A stretch of DNA of 64,000 nt from the NCBI GenBank assembly GCA_910577675.1, contig CAJTOR010000006.1:39722-103721 (forward strand), given 5' to 3'. The DNA is from an uncultured Lachnospiraceae bacterium (GTDB lineage: Bacteria > Bacillota > Clostridia > Lachnospirales > Lachnospiraceae). The translations under genes and the position numbers were made by a program. The notes under the pieces were generated by a model that saw only the letters and a program-made list of their open reading frames with translations, did no database searches and was not told the DNA's origin. Numbering within the stretch: the stretch's first letter is position 1; each line of letters opens with the position of its first letter. Below are positions 17,300 through 25,290 of this stretch, piece after piece.

Positions 17300-18268
17300 T
17301 TATTTTCTTTGCGTGTGGATATCAAGGGATTCCCCATCGGTTTTTATCGTGATTACCCCCATGGTATCCGTCCGGTAAATCTGCATATCCATATCCTGGT
17401 AACGCGCGATCACCTCGCTGTGCGGATGACCATACTTATTATCCTCCCCGCAGCTAATCACCGCATATGCTGGATCAATGGCTTTTAAAAATGCCTCCGT
17501 ATTGGAAGTTGAACTCCCATGGTGCCCCGCCTGGAAAACATCCACATCCGGAAGTGTTGAAAGCCCCAGCATCTGCTCCTCGCTTTCCTCCTCCGCATCG
17601 CCGCTGAAAAAGAATTTTCTCTTTCCAAACGTTATACACAGCGCCACCGAATAATTATTCGTATTGTTATACTCCATTTCCTGCGGCGCATAAATTTCTA
17701 CCAGGGCGTTCCCAAATTCAAAGGAAACCCCGGGCTTTGGCACGATTATCTTCGCCCCGCTTTCCTTCACCGCATCATTAAAATCCCCGTAAATCTTGCT
17801 GTCGTTATCCTCCTTCCGATATACAACCGTCCCCACCGGGAAAGCGCGGATTACCTTGGGCAATCCCCCGATATGATCCTCATGGCTGTGCGTGGCAACC
17901 ACATAGTCAAGTTTTTCAATCCCAAGCCCCTTGGCCGCCTCAATAACCTCTTCCGCCGTTCCCCTGCCGCCGCCGTCAATCATCATCGTATATCCCCCAC
18001 ACTGTAAAACCGTGCAGTCCGCCTGCCCGACATCAAGGTATGTAACCGTAAGTTCATCGCCCCCCGTATCCCTGAAACTTTCCTCCCCTTCCAGAAAACT
18101 GTAGAAAAGTCCCTTTACACCGCCTGGCAGCTCTTTCCCAAACAACAGGGAAAACAGCGCGATAAACAGCGCGATACAACCGGTCAGCAAATATCGTTCC
18201 TTGCGCTTACCTTTCTGCCCGCCCGAGCTGGACTGCCCTTTCTTTTGATTACTGCTTTTTTGGCTCAT
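17300..18268 (-). CDS. Membrane-anchored metallo-beta-lactamase-fold hydrolase (ComEC C-domain type)
   Basis: A 322-residue protein with a basic, Ser/Gly/Lys-rich N-terminus, one membrane helix (about residues 27-45) and an external metallo-hydrolase domain. The domain starts VTYLDVGQADCTVLQ, has the metal motif ATHSHEDHIGG near residue 130, FFSGDAEEE near 220 and QAGHHGSS near 250. This resembles the DNA-uptake nuclease domain of ComEC/Rec2, here without the permease domain. Such proteins are widespread in Firmicutes and may act on extracellular nucleotides. AGGAGGA precedes the ATG. Confidence 0.82.
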   Translation of the reverse strand: MSQKSSNQKKGQSSSGGQKGKRKERYLLTGCIALFIALFSLLFGKELPGGVKGLFYSFLEGEESFRDTGGDELTVTYLDVGQADCTVLQCGGYTMMIDGGGRGTAEEVIEAAKGLGIEKLDYVVATHSHEDHIGGLPKVIRAFPVGTVVYRKEDNDSKIYGDFNDAVKESGAKIIVPKPGVSFEFGNALVEIYAPQEMEYNNTNNYSVALCITFGKRKFFFSGDAEEESEEQMLGLSTLPDVDVFQAGHHGSSTSNTEAFLKAIDPAYAVISCGEDNKYGHPHSEVIARYQDMDMQIYRTDTMGVITIKTDGESLDIHTQRK

Positions 18269-18791
18269 GTTCTTTCCTCCTGGTTATATTTGTCCCCACC
18301 CTCCTTTCTTTTCATTTGTTTCTACCCATATTTTATCTTCCCGTGTTAATCCCACCGCCGGTTTATTTTATGCATTCTCCCGCCGGTTTATATATTTAAT
18401 CATAGCAGAAAAAGCCGAAAAATGGAAGAGGAAATGAACATATCAACTCCGCCGCAATAGAATAAAGGACGAAAACAGTTTACTGATTTCGCCCTCTCTT
18501 TTCATAAGTTCTACGGTTTTAATTATTTATGGTTAGACGGATAAATACAAGAACTGGCATGTTACGGGCGGCACTGCCCCAGAAACGGTGTGCTCAAACA
18601 TTCATCATAATCTCTTTGCGCCTCCTCGCCCCATCCTTCCGATCCTGCTCCCCCGCACGCCTTACAATCCGACGCTCCAACATCAAAAAACAAAATCCGG
18701 TAAGCGCCGATGGCATACAGATATCCATATTAATTTTCCCCCCTTCTTCCCCTTCACGAAAAAAGAGCGCAAAAAAATTTGGCGCTCCTGC
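18269..18791. other. Gene-poor intergenic stretch
   Basis: No convincing gene is visible. Two copies of CCGCCGGTTTAT lie at 18355-18366 and 18380-18391 upstream of the metallo-hydrolase gene; their role is unknown. GAGCGC (18765-18770) pairs with GCGCTC (18782-18787) and, on the minus strand, is followed by six T residues, so it looks like a terminator without an obvious upstream gene. A 44-codon minus-strand frame within 18594-18797, preceded by a G-rich site, is too weak to call. Confidence 0.4.
18765..18787 (-). terminator. Orphan terminator-like hairpin
   Basis: A 6-bp GC stem (GAGCGC/GCGCTC) with an AT loop, followed on the minus strand by TTTTTT. It faces leftward just upstream of the small-RNA promoter at 18792 and may block antisense transcription. 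No gene clearly ends here. Confidence 0.45.
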
Positions 18792-18820
18792 TTGCATTTT
18801 CTGTTTTGTTGTGGTATAGT
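18792..18820 (+). promoter_or_regulatory. Vegetative promoter of candidate small RNA
   Basis: TTGCAT, exactly 17 bases, TATAGT. Predicted start near 18827. No coding sequence follows; instead a terminator lies 75-90 bases downstream. Confidence 0.6.
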
Positions 18821-18826
18821 GACATT

Positions 18827-18916
18827 AAAGAAGGACACCGCCCACAGAGTGGGTTGACCTCGTGCGAAATAGAAACTCCACCCCGCTTCTGGTCAAAGTT
18901 TTGGGGTGGTTTTTCT
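18827..18916 (+). ncRNA. Candidate small RNA, about 90 nt
   Basis: The interval between a good promoter and a good terminator has no ORF. It contains a small hairpin CCCAC-AGA-GTGGG (18841-18853). It ends with CCACCCC (18878-18884) pairing with GGGGTGG (18903-18909), followed by TTTTTCT. It does not match SRP RNA, 6S RNA or a riboswitch class that I can recognise. It could be an independent sRNA or the leader of a lost gene, since an integrase fragment follows directly. Confidence 0.5.
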
Positions 18917-18939
18917 ATGCCAAAAGCATCAGTGACAAA

Positions 18940-19115
18940 TCATGTAAATAAATGTCAGCAACGCTAAGATGAACATACCAGAAGCAAACATTATGAGGAT
19001 GGGAGGATAAACGGACTATGTAATGAAAAATGTATATCGGCACGCTATGGAAGACAAAGATAAGCAAGAACAAAAAGAAGCAACTGAAAGGCTTCAACAT
19101 GCAATTTTCTCCTAA
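18940..19115 (+). pseudogene. Decayed C-terminus of a tyrosine integrase
   Basis: Two segments in one frame, 18951-19007 and 19011-19112, separated by a TAA at 19008-19010, translate to a typical phage-integrase C-terminus. The first ends MNIPEANIMRMGG and the second reads TDYVMKNVYRHAMEDKDK and onward to a charged tail. The family normally has GGW-x-TDY here; loss of three G residues from a GGATGGGAA-type sequence would create the TAA. VYRHA holds the catalytic tyrosine (19035-19037). Just upstream, HVN in another frame (from 18941) continues the RHVN motif after a frameshift. The rest of the gene is missing. The fragment lies 130 bp from the 3' end of tRNA-Ala, a usual integrase target. Confidence 0.75.
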
Positions 19116-19181
19116 GATTCATGACAAGAAATTAATTTTATTAATTCTAATAAGATATTAGTTTTACAAAATTTCCACCGA

Positions 19182-19232
19182 CAAAAACAGCCGCAAACCC
19201 TTGATTTCACTATAAAATCCCCGGTTTGCGGC
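19182..19232 (-). terminator. Terminator of tRNA-Ala
   Basis: GCCGCAAACC (19190-19199) pairs with GGTTTGCGGC (19223-19232). On the minus strand the stem is followed by TGTTTTTG; on the plus strand it is followed by GTTTTTCTTTT, so it can act both ways. Confidence 0.85.
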
Positions 19233-19245
19233 GTTTTTCTTTTCA

Positions 19246-19318
19246 TGGAGATAATGGGACTCGAACCCACGGCCTATACGTTGCGAACGTATCGCTCTCC
19301 CAGCTGAGCTATATCCCC
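19246..19318 (-). tRNA. tRNA-Ala, anticodon CGC
   Basis: A complete 73-nt cloverleaf reads on the minus strand: acceptor GGGGATA with TATCTCC, D arm with AGCTCAGCTGGGAGAGC, anticodon stem ATACG/CGTAT around loop TTCGCAA, and T arm GTGGGTTCGAGTCCCAT. The G3-U70 pair, the main identity signal of alanine tRNA, is present. CCA is not encoded. It has its own promoter and terminator and is divergent from ssrA. Confidence 0.97.
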
Positions 19319-19337
19319 GAATTATTTGACCACTTTT

Positions 19338-19366
19338 AGTATATTTCGAAGAAGTCGATTTGTCAA
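19338..19366 (-). promoter_or_regulatory. Promoter of tRNA-Ala
   Basis: On the minus strand TTGACA, 17 bases, TATACT lie about 20 bases before the mature tRNA 5' end. Confidence 0.85.
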
Positions 19367-19466
19367 GTAAAATCAGGGAAAAATAACAGCTTTTTAAAAT
19401 TTGCCGTCGAAATTACAATATTATCCTGTTTTTCCTGCATTACTTTTAAAAATGCAGAAAAAACAT

Positions 19467-19495
19467 TTGACAAAACGGATGATATCCCATATACT
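19467..19495 (+). promoter_or_regulatory. Promoter of ssrA
   Basis: TTGACA, 17 bases, TATACT: the same two hexamers and spacing as the tRNA-Ala promoter, facing the opposite way. The precursor would start near 19502, about 78 bases before the mature tmRNA end. Confidence 0.85.
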
Positions 19496-19579
19496 ATAGG
19501 GCAGACGGATAAAGAATCCGCCAACCGCAGGTTTTCATACGGACAAAACGAAACCTGCCTGCAATTTCAGCGGCAAACC

Positions 19580-19921
19580 GGGCTTGTACTGGTTTCGACG
19601 GGGGTTTTGAAGTTGCGGAAGCCATCCGTGGTCCGGGACCACGTTAAAACTCGGAATTAAAATTAAACGCTGAAGACAATTTAGCACTCGCTGCCTAAGG
19701 GCAGCTGTCGGCCTTAAACTTCCTGCGGTTTAAGCACCGGCATCAAACTTGCAGGGCACTCTGGCTCCTAAGCTTTGCGGAGCCGGAAGAAACCATGAAG
19801 CTACTAAAGTCCGGAGCCTGTCAGTTAGCGCCGGATGGAGGGAATGACAAAGAACTGACTGTGATGGAAGATGCCGCAGTGGATGGGCTTTCGGACAGGG
19901 GTTCGACTCCCCTCAGGTCCA
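19580..19921 (+). ncRNA. ssrA: Transfer-messenger RNA (tmRNA)
   Basis: tmRNA frees stalled ribosomes together with SmpB, encoded 2 kb away. The 5' end GGGCTTG pairs with the 3' CAGGTCC before the unpaired A, including a G3-U pair for alanylation; the conserved TGGTTTCGACGGGG and TTCGACTCCCCTC segments are present. The tag reading frame ends NAEDNLALAA with TAA at 19696-19698. The length of 342 nt is typical. CCA is not encoded. The tRNA-like 3' end and nearby integrase relic make the region a likely integration hot spot. Confidence 0.97.
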
Positions 19922-19923
19922 CT

Positions 19924-20003
19924 AAAAGCTGCTGCCAGTATAGTACAGGATAAATATCCTAAGATATAGTATCCTATACTGTACTGGCAGCAGCTTTTTC
20001 TTT
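19924..20003 (+). terminator. Terminator of ssrA
   Basis: AAAAGCTGCTGCCAGTA (19924-19940) pairs with its complement at 19982-19998, with partial further pairing in the loop, and is followed by TTTTTC. It also lies after the convergent pyrophosphatase gene. Confidence 0.92.
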
Positions 20004-20024
20004 TCCTCCCACCACAATTAATAA

Positions 20025-21671
20025 TCATGCATTGATTGCCGCCACAATCGCCGGGATCATCTGCTTTTTGCGCGACACCACACCGGCAAGCAAAATCCCC
20101 TGCTCTTTCACCTTCCCATGGAACGCATTTTCAAGAAGACTCTCCGCACCGCTCCCTATATAAAGCACCTCCGTCGATTCGCGGATGATATTGGTCAGCA
20201 TAAAAAATACCATATCAACGCCCAGCTCCCGGTAAGCCTTTTCCATATATGGCAGCAACCGCTCTTTTAACTCCGCAAGTCCAAGTGCGTTCATCGAATT
20301 AATCTGCCCCACACCAAATGTAATATTTCCTGCTGAAAATTTCTTAAAGTCCTGATAGAAAATTTCTTCCGGGGACTTTAGCTTTAGATCGCTGCCCGCC
20401 TCAAACATCTCCCCCGCAAATTCCGTGACATCCAGTTTCGCGATGGCTGCCAATGCTTCCGCTGCCGCCCGATCCACCTCCGTACAGGTTGGGGAACGGT
20501 ACATCAGCGTATCGGAAATAATGGCAGCGCAAAGAAGACTAGCTATCTTCTCATCCACCTTAACACCATTTTCCTGGTACATCTGGTAGATAATCGTCGC
20601 CGTACAGCCAAGTGGCTGGTTGCGGAAAAAGACAGGGGACATGGTTTCAATCGTCCCAAGCCTGTGATGGTCAATAATCTCCAGGATTTCCGCCTCATCC
20701 ACGCCGTCCACCGCCTGTGTTTTCTCATTGTGATCCACAAGTACCACCTGCTTGCGCCGCATGTTCAAAAGGTTTCTTCGCGAAATCATCCCACAATAGT
20801 TGCCTTTTTGGTCAAGAATTGGAAAATCTCTGTTGCGCTTCTGCGCCATCACATTTTTGATTTCTTCTACAAAAGCGTCTTTCTGGAATGTATTAAGGTT
20901 ATCCCTCACCATAAAATGCTCGATCGGCATGCTCTGGTGAATCAGGCGCGCCACCGTATATGTATCGTGCGGCGTGCCGATCACTGTGCAGCCATGTTCC
21001 TTTGCAAGCATCTGGATCGTGTGGGATACCTTCGCCCCCTCACACACAATTATGCACCCCGCCTTCATCTCGATTGCACAGAGCTGGGATTCATAGCGGT
21101 TGCCCAGAATAACAAGGTCGTGCTCCTCAATATAATCTTCCATCAAATCCGGGTTCGCCGCCGCAATAAGTACTTTTCCCCGGTCAAATACCGCGCCGGC
21201 ATCCCCCACCAGCATTGTACCGTCAAGTGTTTCCAGAATATTGGCATACGGTGTCCTTGCTTCGGCCAGTATCCTGCTGTCATAGACCTCCATATACGAA
21301 GTTGCGATATCGCTGATGGTAATCAGACCTGCCAGCTTCCTTCCCTCCGTGATTGGCAGTGTTACCACATTCTGCTTCTTCATCAGCATCCAGGCTTTTT
21401 TTAGCGATATCTGGCTGTCCACCCCCGCCGTCGTGCGGATTTCAATGTCGCGCACCTGCGTGGATACATCCGCAATATATTCGGGCACTTTAATCCCAAA
21501 ACGTTTCAGTACATACTGTGTTTCGGCGTTGATTTGCCCCGCCCGCATTGGTACATATGACTTACCAGTTAAAATTTTCTTTAAGTTTGCATACGCGATT
21601 GCCGAGCAGATAGAATCCGTGTCCGGATTTTTATGCCCAACCACAAATATTTTTCTCTCCTGCTCTGCCAT
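20025..21671 (-). CDS. ppaC: Manganese-dependent inorganic pyrophosphatase with CBS and DRTGG domains
   Basis: A cytoplasmic family II pyrophosphatase of 548 residues, longer than the usual 310 because a regulatory insert splits the DHH domain. VVGHKNPDTDSICSAIAYA at residues 10-28 gives the metal-binding HxxxDxD. A CBS pair (about 75-130 and 250-310) flanks a DRTGG domain. The second DHH half (VLVDHNEKTQAVDG, IIDHHRLG) and the DHHA2 domain follow. CBS-PPases are regulated by adenine nucleotides. The gene follows smpB after the locus B hairpin repeats, whose end supplies its AGGAGG site. Confidence 0.93.
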   Translation of the reverse strand: MAEQERKIFVVGHKNPDTDSICSAIAYANLKKILTGKSYVPMRAGQINAETQYVLKRFGIKVPEYIADVSTQVRDIEIRTTAGVDSQISLKKAWMLMKKQNVVTLPITEGRKLAGLITISDIATSYMEVYDSRILAEARTPYANILETLDGTMLVGDAGAVFDRGKVLIAAANPDLMEDYIEEHDLVILGNRYESQLCAIEMKAGCIIVCEGAKVSHTIQMLAKEHGCTVIGTPHDTYTVARLIHQSMPIEHFMVRDNLNTFQKDAFVEEIKNVMAQKRNRDFPILDQKGNYCGMISRRNLLNMRRKQVVLVDHNEKTQAVDGVDEAEILEIIDHHRLGTIETMSPVFFRNQPLGCTATIIYQMYQENGVKVDEKIASLLCAAIISDTLMYRSPTCTEVDRAAAEALAAIAKLDVTEFAGEMFEAGSDLKLKSPEEIFYQDFKKFSAGNITFGVGQINSMNALGLAELKERLLPYMEKAYRELGVDMVFFMLTNIIRESTEVLYIGSGAESLLENAFHGKVKEQGILLAGVVSRKKQMIPAIVAAINA

Positions 21672-21675
21672 GGTG

Positions 21676-21894
21676 CCTCCTATTATTAGTTCCGCATGTT
21701 TCCTTCCCCCACCCTCTTCTAGGAGGGATTTCTGTCCGCAAGCTTCCAGAATTCCCTCCGGGTGCTGTCCGGAAACATGCTGTTTTAGTTCCGCATGTTT
21801 CCTTCCCCCACCCCTCTTCTAGGAGGGATTTCTGTCCGCAAGCTCCCAGAATTCCCTCCGGGTGCTGTCCGGAAACATGCTGTTTTAGTTCCGC
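21676..21894 (-). repeat. Hairpin repeat, locus B (between smpB and ppaC), two full units
   Basis: The box GCGGAACTAA occurs three times on the minus strand (plus-strand 21686-21695, 21785-21794, 21885-21894) with periods of 99 and 100 bp, giving two nearly identical units. Each unit folds: GCATGTTTCC pairs with GGAAACATGC and, inside, GGAGGGA pairs with TCCCTCC, with the motif GCGGACAGAAA between. The first box abuts the TAG stop of smpB (sharing its last base); the last runs into TAATAGGAGG, the ribosome site of ppaC. Some base changes between units preserve the stems. Confidence 0.85.
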
Positions 21895-22361
21895 TAATAT
21901 AAATTTTTGATTTTAAAGTCTTTTTCTGCTTCGCGGCGCTGGTCTTTTTTTGCGATTGCTTCGCGCTTGTCGTAGAGTTTCTTGCCGCGCGCTAAGCCAA
22001 CTTCAACCTTCACCAGGCTGCCCTTAAAATAAATATTGAGCGGCACCAGTGTATAACCTTTCTCCTTGATTTTTCCGAGCAGCTTGTTAATCTCATATTT
22101 GTGCATTAAAAGCTTGCGGACACGAAGCGGGTCTTTATTAAAAATATTACCCTTCTCATATGGGCTGATATGCATACCGTACAGGTACACCTCCCCCTTT
22201 TCAATGCGGATAAACGCCTCCTTGATACTGCCCTTGCCCATGCGCAGGGACTTTACCTCCGTCCCCGCAAGTGATACTCCCGCCTCGTAGGTTTCCTCGA
22301 TAAAATAATCGAAGAAAGCCTTCTTGTTGTTGGCTACAATCTTCTTCCCTTCCTTGCCCAT
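21894..22361 (-). CDS. smpB: tmRNA-binding protein SmpB
   Basis: SmpB delivers tmRNA to stalled ribosomes. The 155-residue protein starts MGKEGKKIVANNKKAFFDYF. It contains the family segments EAGVSLAGTEVKSLR and LLMHKYEINKL, and the basic C-terminal tail (KKLYDKREAIAKKDQRREAEK) that enters the decoding centre. The ATG at 22361 with GAGGA upstream is used rather than the longer open frame. It follows rnr by 40 bp. The stop codon touches the locus B repeat. Confidence 0.95.
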   Translation of the reverse strand: MGKEGKKIVANNKKAFFDYFIEETYEAGVSLAGTEVKSLRMGKGSIKEAFIRIEKGEVYLYGMHISPYEKGNIFNKDPLRVRKLLMHKYEINKLLGKIKEKGYTLVPLNIYFKGSLVKVEVGLARGKKLYDKREAIAKKDQRREAEKDFKIKNLY

Positions 22362-22401
22362 ACTATCCTCATTCCTTCCGAAACATTGTTCCAGACTCCT
22401 T

Positions 22402-24510
22402 TTACACCAGCAGCATATCAATCGTTTTTAACGCCTTGTCCGCGCCGACCACTTCAACCTTCACCCTCTGTCCAAGCTTATAAGTGCGCCTTGTGTGCTC
22501 GCCGACCAGCTGGTAAGCCGCCTCATCAAAAATATAATAATCATCATCCATATCTGAAAGCCGCACCATGCCTTCCACTGTATTGGGCAGTTCCACATAT
22601 ATGCCGTGCGAAGTGACACCCGAAATCACACCCTCGAAAACCTCACCGATCCGGTCGAGCATATACTCCACTTTTTTAAGCTTCTCAACCTCGCGCTCCG
22701 CCTCATCCGCACGGCGCTCCGCACGGCTTGTCTGTTTCGCCACCTCCGAAAGGATATCCTGGTAGTGGGCAATTCTTCCCTCATCAAGTTTCCCGCGCAG
22801 GTTTTCCTTAATAATCCGATGAATCTGCAAATCAGGATAACGCCTGATCGGCGAAGTAAAATGACAGTAATATTTCGCCGCCAATCCAAAATGCCCATCA
22901 CAAAAATCCGTATATTTCGCCTGCTTCATGGAGCGCAGACAAAGCCTTGCAATCATTGGCTCCTGTGGTGTACCATCCACACTGCAAAGAAGCTTTTGCA
23001 GTTCCTTAGGATGAATTTCCTCCTGCCCGATATGGATGCTGTAGCCAAAATTATTGATAAAGATACCGAGTTTCTTTATTTTCTCCAGATCCGGATTCTC
23101 ATGCGTCCGGTAGAGAAATGGAAGTTCCTGCCAGTAGCAGTCCTCGGCAACCGTCTCGTTGGCAATCAACATAAAGTCCTCGATCAGCTTTGTTGCGCGG
23201 TTGCGCTCGTAAGGCTTAATATCAAGGGGATTGCCCTCCCCGTCCACAACAATCTTGCACTCCTGGAAATCAAAATCGATGGAGCCGCGCCGCCTTCTCT
23301 TTTCCCTCAAAATTCCAGCCAGGGTATCCATCTGGGAAAGCATCAGCACAATATCACTGTAAGCCTCACATTCCTCCTCATCATGATCCTCGATAATCTT
23401 TTTTACAGAGGTATAAGTCATGCGGTAATCTACATTTATAACGGTTTCTGCAATCCGATGGCCGATCACATTCCCCTTCCCATCAATCTCCATCAGGCAG
23501 CTAAGTGCCAGGCGGTCCTGCCCCGCATTCAGGGAACATATCCCATTAGACAAGCGGTGCGGCAGCATCGGTATAACGCGATCCACCAGATAGACGCTCG
23601 TTCCCCTCTCGTAAGCTTCCCGGTCAAGTGCCTGTCCCTCCCCGACATACTCGCTTACATCCGCGATATGCACGCCAAGCTGCCAGACATCCCCCTCGCG
23701 GCTCAATGTCACTGCATCGTCAAGATCCTTCGCATCCTCGCCGTCAATTGTGATGGTGGTAATCCCTCGCAGATCAAGCCTTCCCTGAAGTTCTTTTTCG
23801 CTGACCTCCTCTGGGATACGCCCCGCCTGAAGGTAAACTTCCTCAGGAAAATCAAGCGGAATCCCATAGCCATAGACAACGGAAAGCACATCCACTCCCG
23901 GGTCGTTTATATGGCCGAGCACCTTGATAACTTCCCCTTCCGGGTTCTTTCTCTCATCCCCGTAATTAGTAATATTTACCAAAACCTTATGCCCGTTCAC
24001 CGCCCCCGCAGTTTTTTCCTTGGGAATAAAAACATCGTAAGCAAATTTCTGGTTATCGGGGATCACGAAACCAAAACTCTTTCCGCGCTGGTATGTGCCG
24101 ACAATCTGCGTCGTGCCGCGCACGGTAATCTCGAGCACCTTAGCCTCACAGCGCTTTCCCGGCACGCGCTCCTCCTGCACATAAATCAGGACGGTATCCC
24201 CGTCAAGCGCCCCCTTTGTCCCGAACTCCGGGATAAAATAATCCTCCTTCTCCCCCTCCACACTTACAAAGCCAAATCCTCTGCTTGTCCCGTGAAAAAC
24301 GCCGGTCTTTTTATTTGCGTCCGCCGCCCGATAGCGGCTTGACGAATCCACGGTAATCTTGCCTTCCTTAATCAGCTCATCGAGCGTCTGCTTTAATTCC
24401 CCGCGCAATGCCTTCGGCACCATAAGGAGCACCGCCAACTCCTTAAACCGCAGCGGCCTGTAACTCTTATCCGTAATCAACTCGTAAAGCACCTGCTTTT
24501 TATCTTCCAT
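22402..24510 (-). CDS. rnr: Ribonuclease R
   Basis: A 702-residue 3'-5' exoribonuclease of the RNB family that degrades structured RNA and works with tmRNA/SmpB on mRNA of stalled ribosomes. An N-terminal winged helix (about 1-65), two cold-shock domains (about 70-220), the RNB core with DGEDAKDLDDAV metal aspartates near residue 265 and FTSPIRRYPDLQIHR near 565, and an S1 domain (about 620-700) are in normal order. The short C-terminus lacks a lysine-rich tail. It lies upstream of smpB. Confidence 0.96.
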   Translation of the reverse strand: MEDKKQVLYELITDKSYRPLRFKELAVLLMVPKALRGELKQTLDELIKEGKITVDSSSRYRAADANKKTGVFHGTSRGFGFVSVEGEKEDYFIPEFGTKGALDGDTVLIYVQEERVPGKRCEAKVLEITVRGTTQIVGTYQRGKSFGFVIPDNQKFAYDVFIPKEKTAGAVNGHKVLVNITNYGDERKNPEGEVIKVLGHINDPGVDVLSVVYGYGIPLDFPEEVYLQAGRIPEEVSEKELQGRLDLRGITTITIDGEDAKDLDDAVTLSREGDVWQLGVHIADVSEYVGEGQALDREAYERGTSVYLVDRVIPMLPHRLSNGICSLNAGQDRLALSCLMEIDGKGNVIGHRIAETVINVDYRMTYTSVKKIIEDHDEEECEAYSDIVLMLSQMDTLAGILREKRRRRGSIDFDFQECKIVVDGEGNPLDIKPYERNRATKLIEDFMLIANETVAEDCYWQELPFLYRTHENPDLEKIKKLGIFINNFGYSIHIGQEEIHPKELQKLLCSVDGTPQEPMIARLCLRSMKQAKYTDFCDGHFGLAAKYYCHFTSPIRRYPDLQIHRIIKENLRGKLDEGRIAHYQDILSEVAKQTSRAERRADEAEREVEKLKKVEYMLDRIGEVFEGVISGVTSHGIYVELPNTVEGMVRLSDMDDDYYIFDEAAYQLVGEHTRRTYKLGQRVKVEVVGADKALKTIDMLLV

Positions 24511-24564
24511 CCTACCTCATTTCCACATCCTGTACGATGTACAAAAAATTCCAAAAACAAAAGA

Positions 24565-24592
24565 AGGGACACGCTGAGGCCAGTGTGTCCCT
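24565..24592 (-). terminator. Terminator between secG and rnr
   Basis: AGGGACAC pairs with GTGTCCCT around a 12-base loop; the minus strand continues TTCTTTTGTTTTTGG. It may only partly stop secG transcripts, as no separate promoter for rnr is obvious. Confidence 0.7.
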
Positions 24593-24647
24593 TGTCCCTA
24601 TGGTTCCCGCAAAAGCGCTGTCCTATCCGCGCAAACCTTAACAGTCT

Positions 24648-24887
24648 TTACCAGTTCATCGCCAAAACAACCGAGATGATGATGAACAACGCAGCAAGAA
24701 TTTTCGTGATCTTCTCCAGGGTTCCCTCGATTGAGCGTCCCTTATTCTTGCCCCAGTAGGTATCCGCCACACCGTTAATCGCGCCTGAAAGCCCCGCTGA
24801 CTTGCCCTCCTGCATCAGTACGACCACAATCAATGCGATACAAAGCAACACATAAATTACGGTAACAATTCCTCTTAATACTTCCAT
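24648..24887 (-). CDS. secG: Preprotein translocase subunit SecG
   Basis: SecG is the small accessory subunit of the SecYEG channel. The 79-residue protein has two membrane helices (residues 4-22 and 58-76) joined by the conserved LMQEGKSAGLSGAING segment. GGAACGGGG lies before the ATG. It leads the group secG-rnr-smpB, a familiar arrangement in Firmicutes. Confidence 0.95.
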   Translation of the reverse strand: MEVLRGIVTVIYVLLCIALIVVVLMQEGKSAGLSGAINGVADTYWGKNKGRSIEGTLEKITKILAALFIIISVVLAMNW

Positions 24888-25016
24888 GGTTCCCCGTTCC
24901 TTTCCTTGTCCTTATAAGCATATTCCGCGCGGAAAGCGCCACGCTTTTCCATCCTTTTCGGCATTTACGCTCCCCCGTCCACAACTCTGCCAAGCGCTGG
25001 CAAAGTCACGGCTTAG

Positions 25017-25045
25017 ATTATAGCATATCCGTTACTGAATTTCAA
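25017..25045 (-). promoter_or_regulatory. Vegetative promoter of secG
   Basis: On the minus strand TTGAAA, 17 bases, TATAAT lie about 130 bases before secG, leaving a leader of roughly 120 bases. The leader (24888-25010) contains short GC-rich inverted stretches but no riboswitch I recognise; the rest of the gap up to 25247 shows nothing. Confidence 0.75.
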
Positions 25046-25247
25046 GTATTTTCTTATTCTCAGCAGCCTTTTATCCGTACATGTTCTAAATTCACCGCTA
25101 TTTCCCAAAAATATTTAGCACTACATTTTTATATATAATCAAAACAATCTATAATATGCAGCAAAAACTCGGAATCTGCTCCGCTGCTTTCTCATATCCC
25201 CATGCCGCCCGCATGCCGGATGGAGTTTATCCCCCCACCTGACACAA

Positions 25248-25288
25248 AAAAGGGGAAAACCGTCAGCTTCTCCCAGTTCTCCCCTTTT
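25248..25288 (-). terminator. Terminator of the helix-turn-helix regulator gene
   Basis: AAAAGGGGAAAAC (25248-25260) pairs with GTTCTCCCCTTTT (25276-25288) with one mismatch. On the minus strand the hairpin is followed by a run of T residues. Confidence 0.85.
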
Positions 25289-25290
25289 TC

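Noticed and set aside
18594..18797. Small minus-strand gene near the orphan terminator
   Set aside because: Starts inside the terminator-like hairpin or at an internal ATG, with no family resemblance; too weak to list.
22606..24342. Very long plus-strand frame opposite rnr
   Set aside because: It mirrors the rnr coding frame; it has no ribosome site or recognisable protein family.
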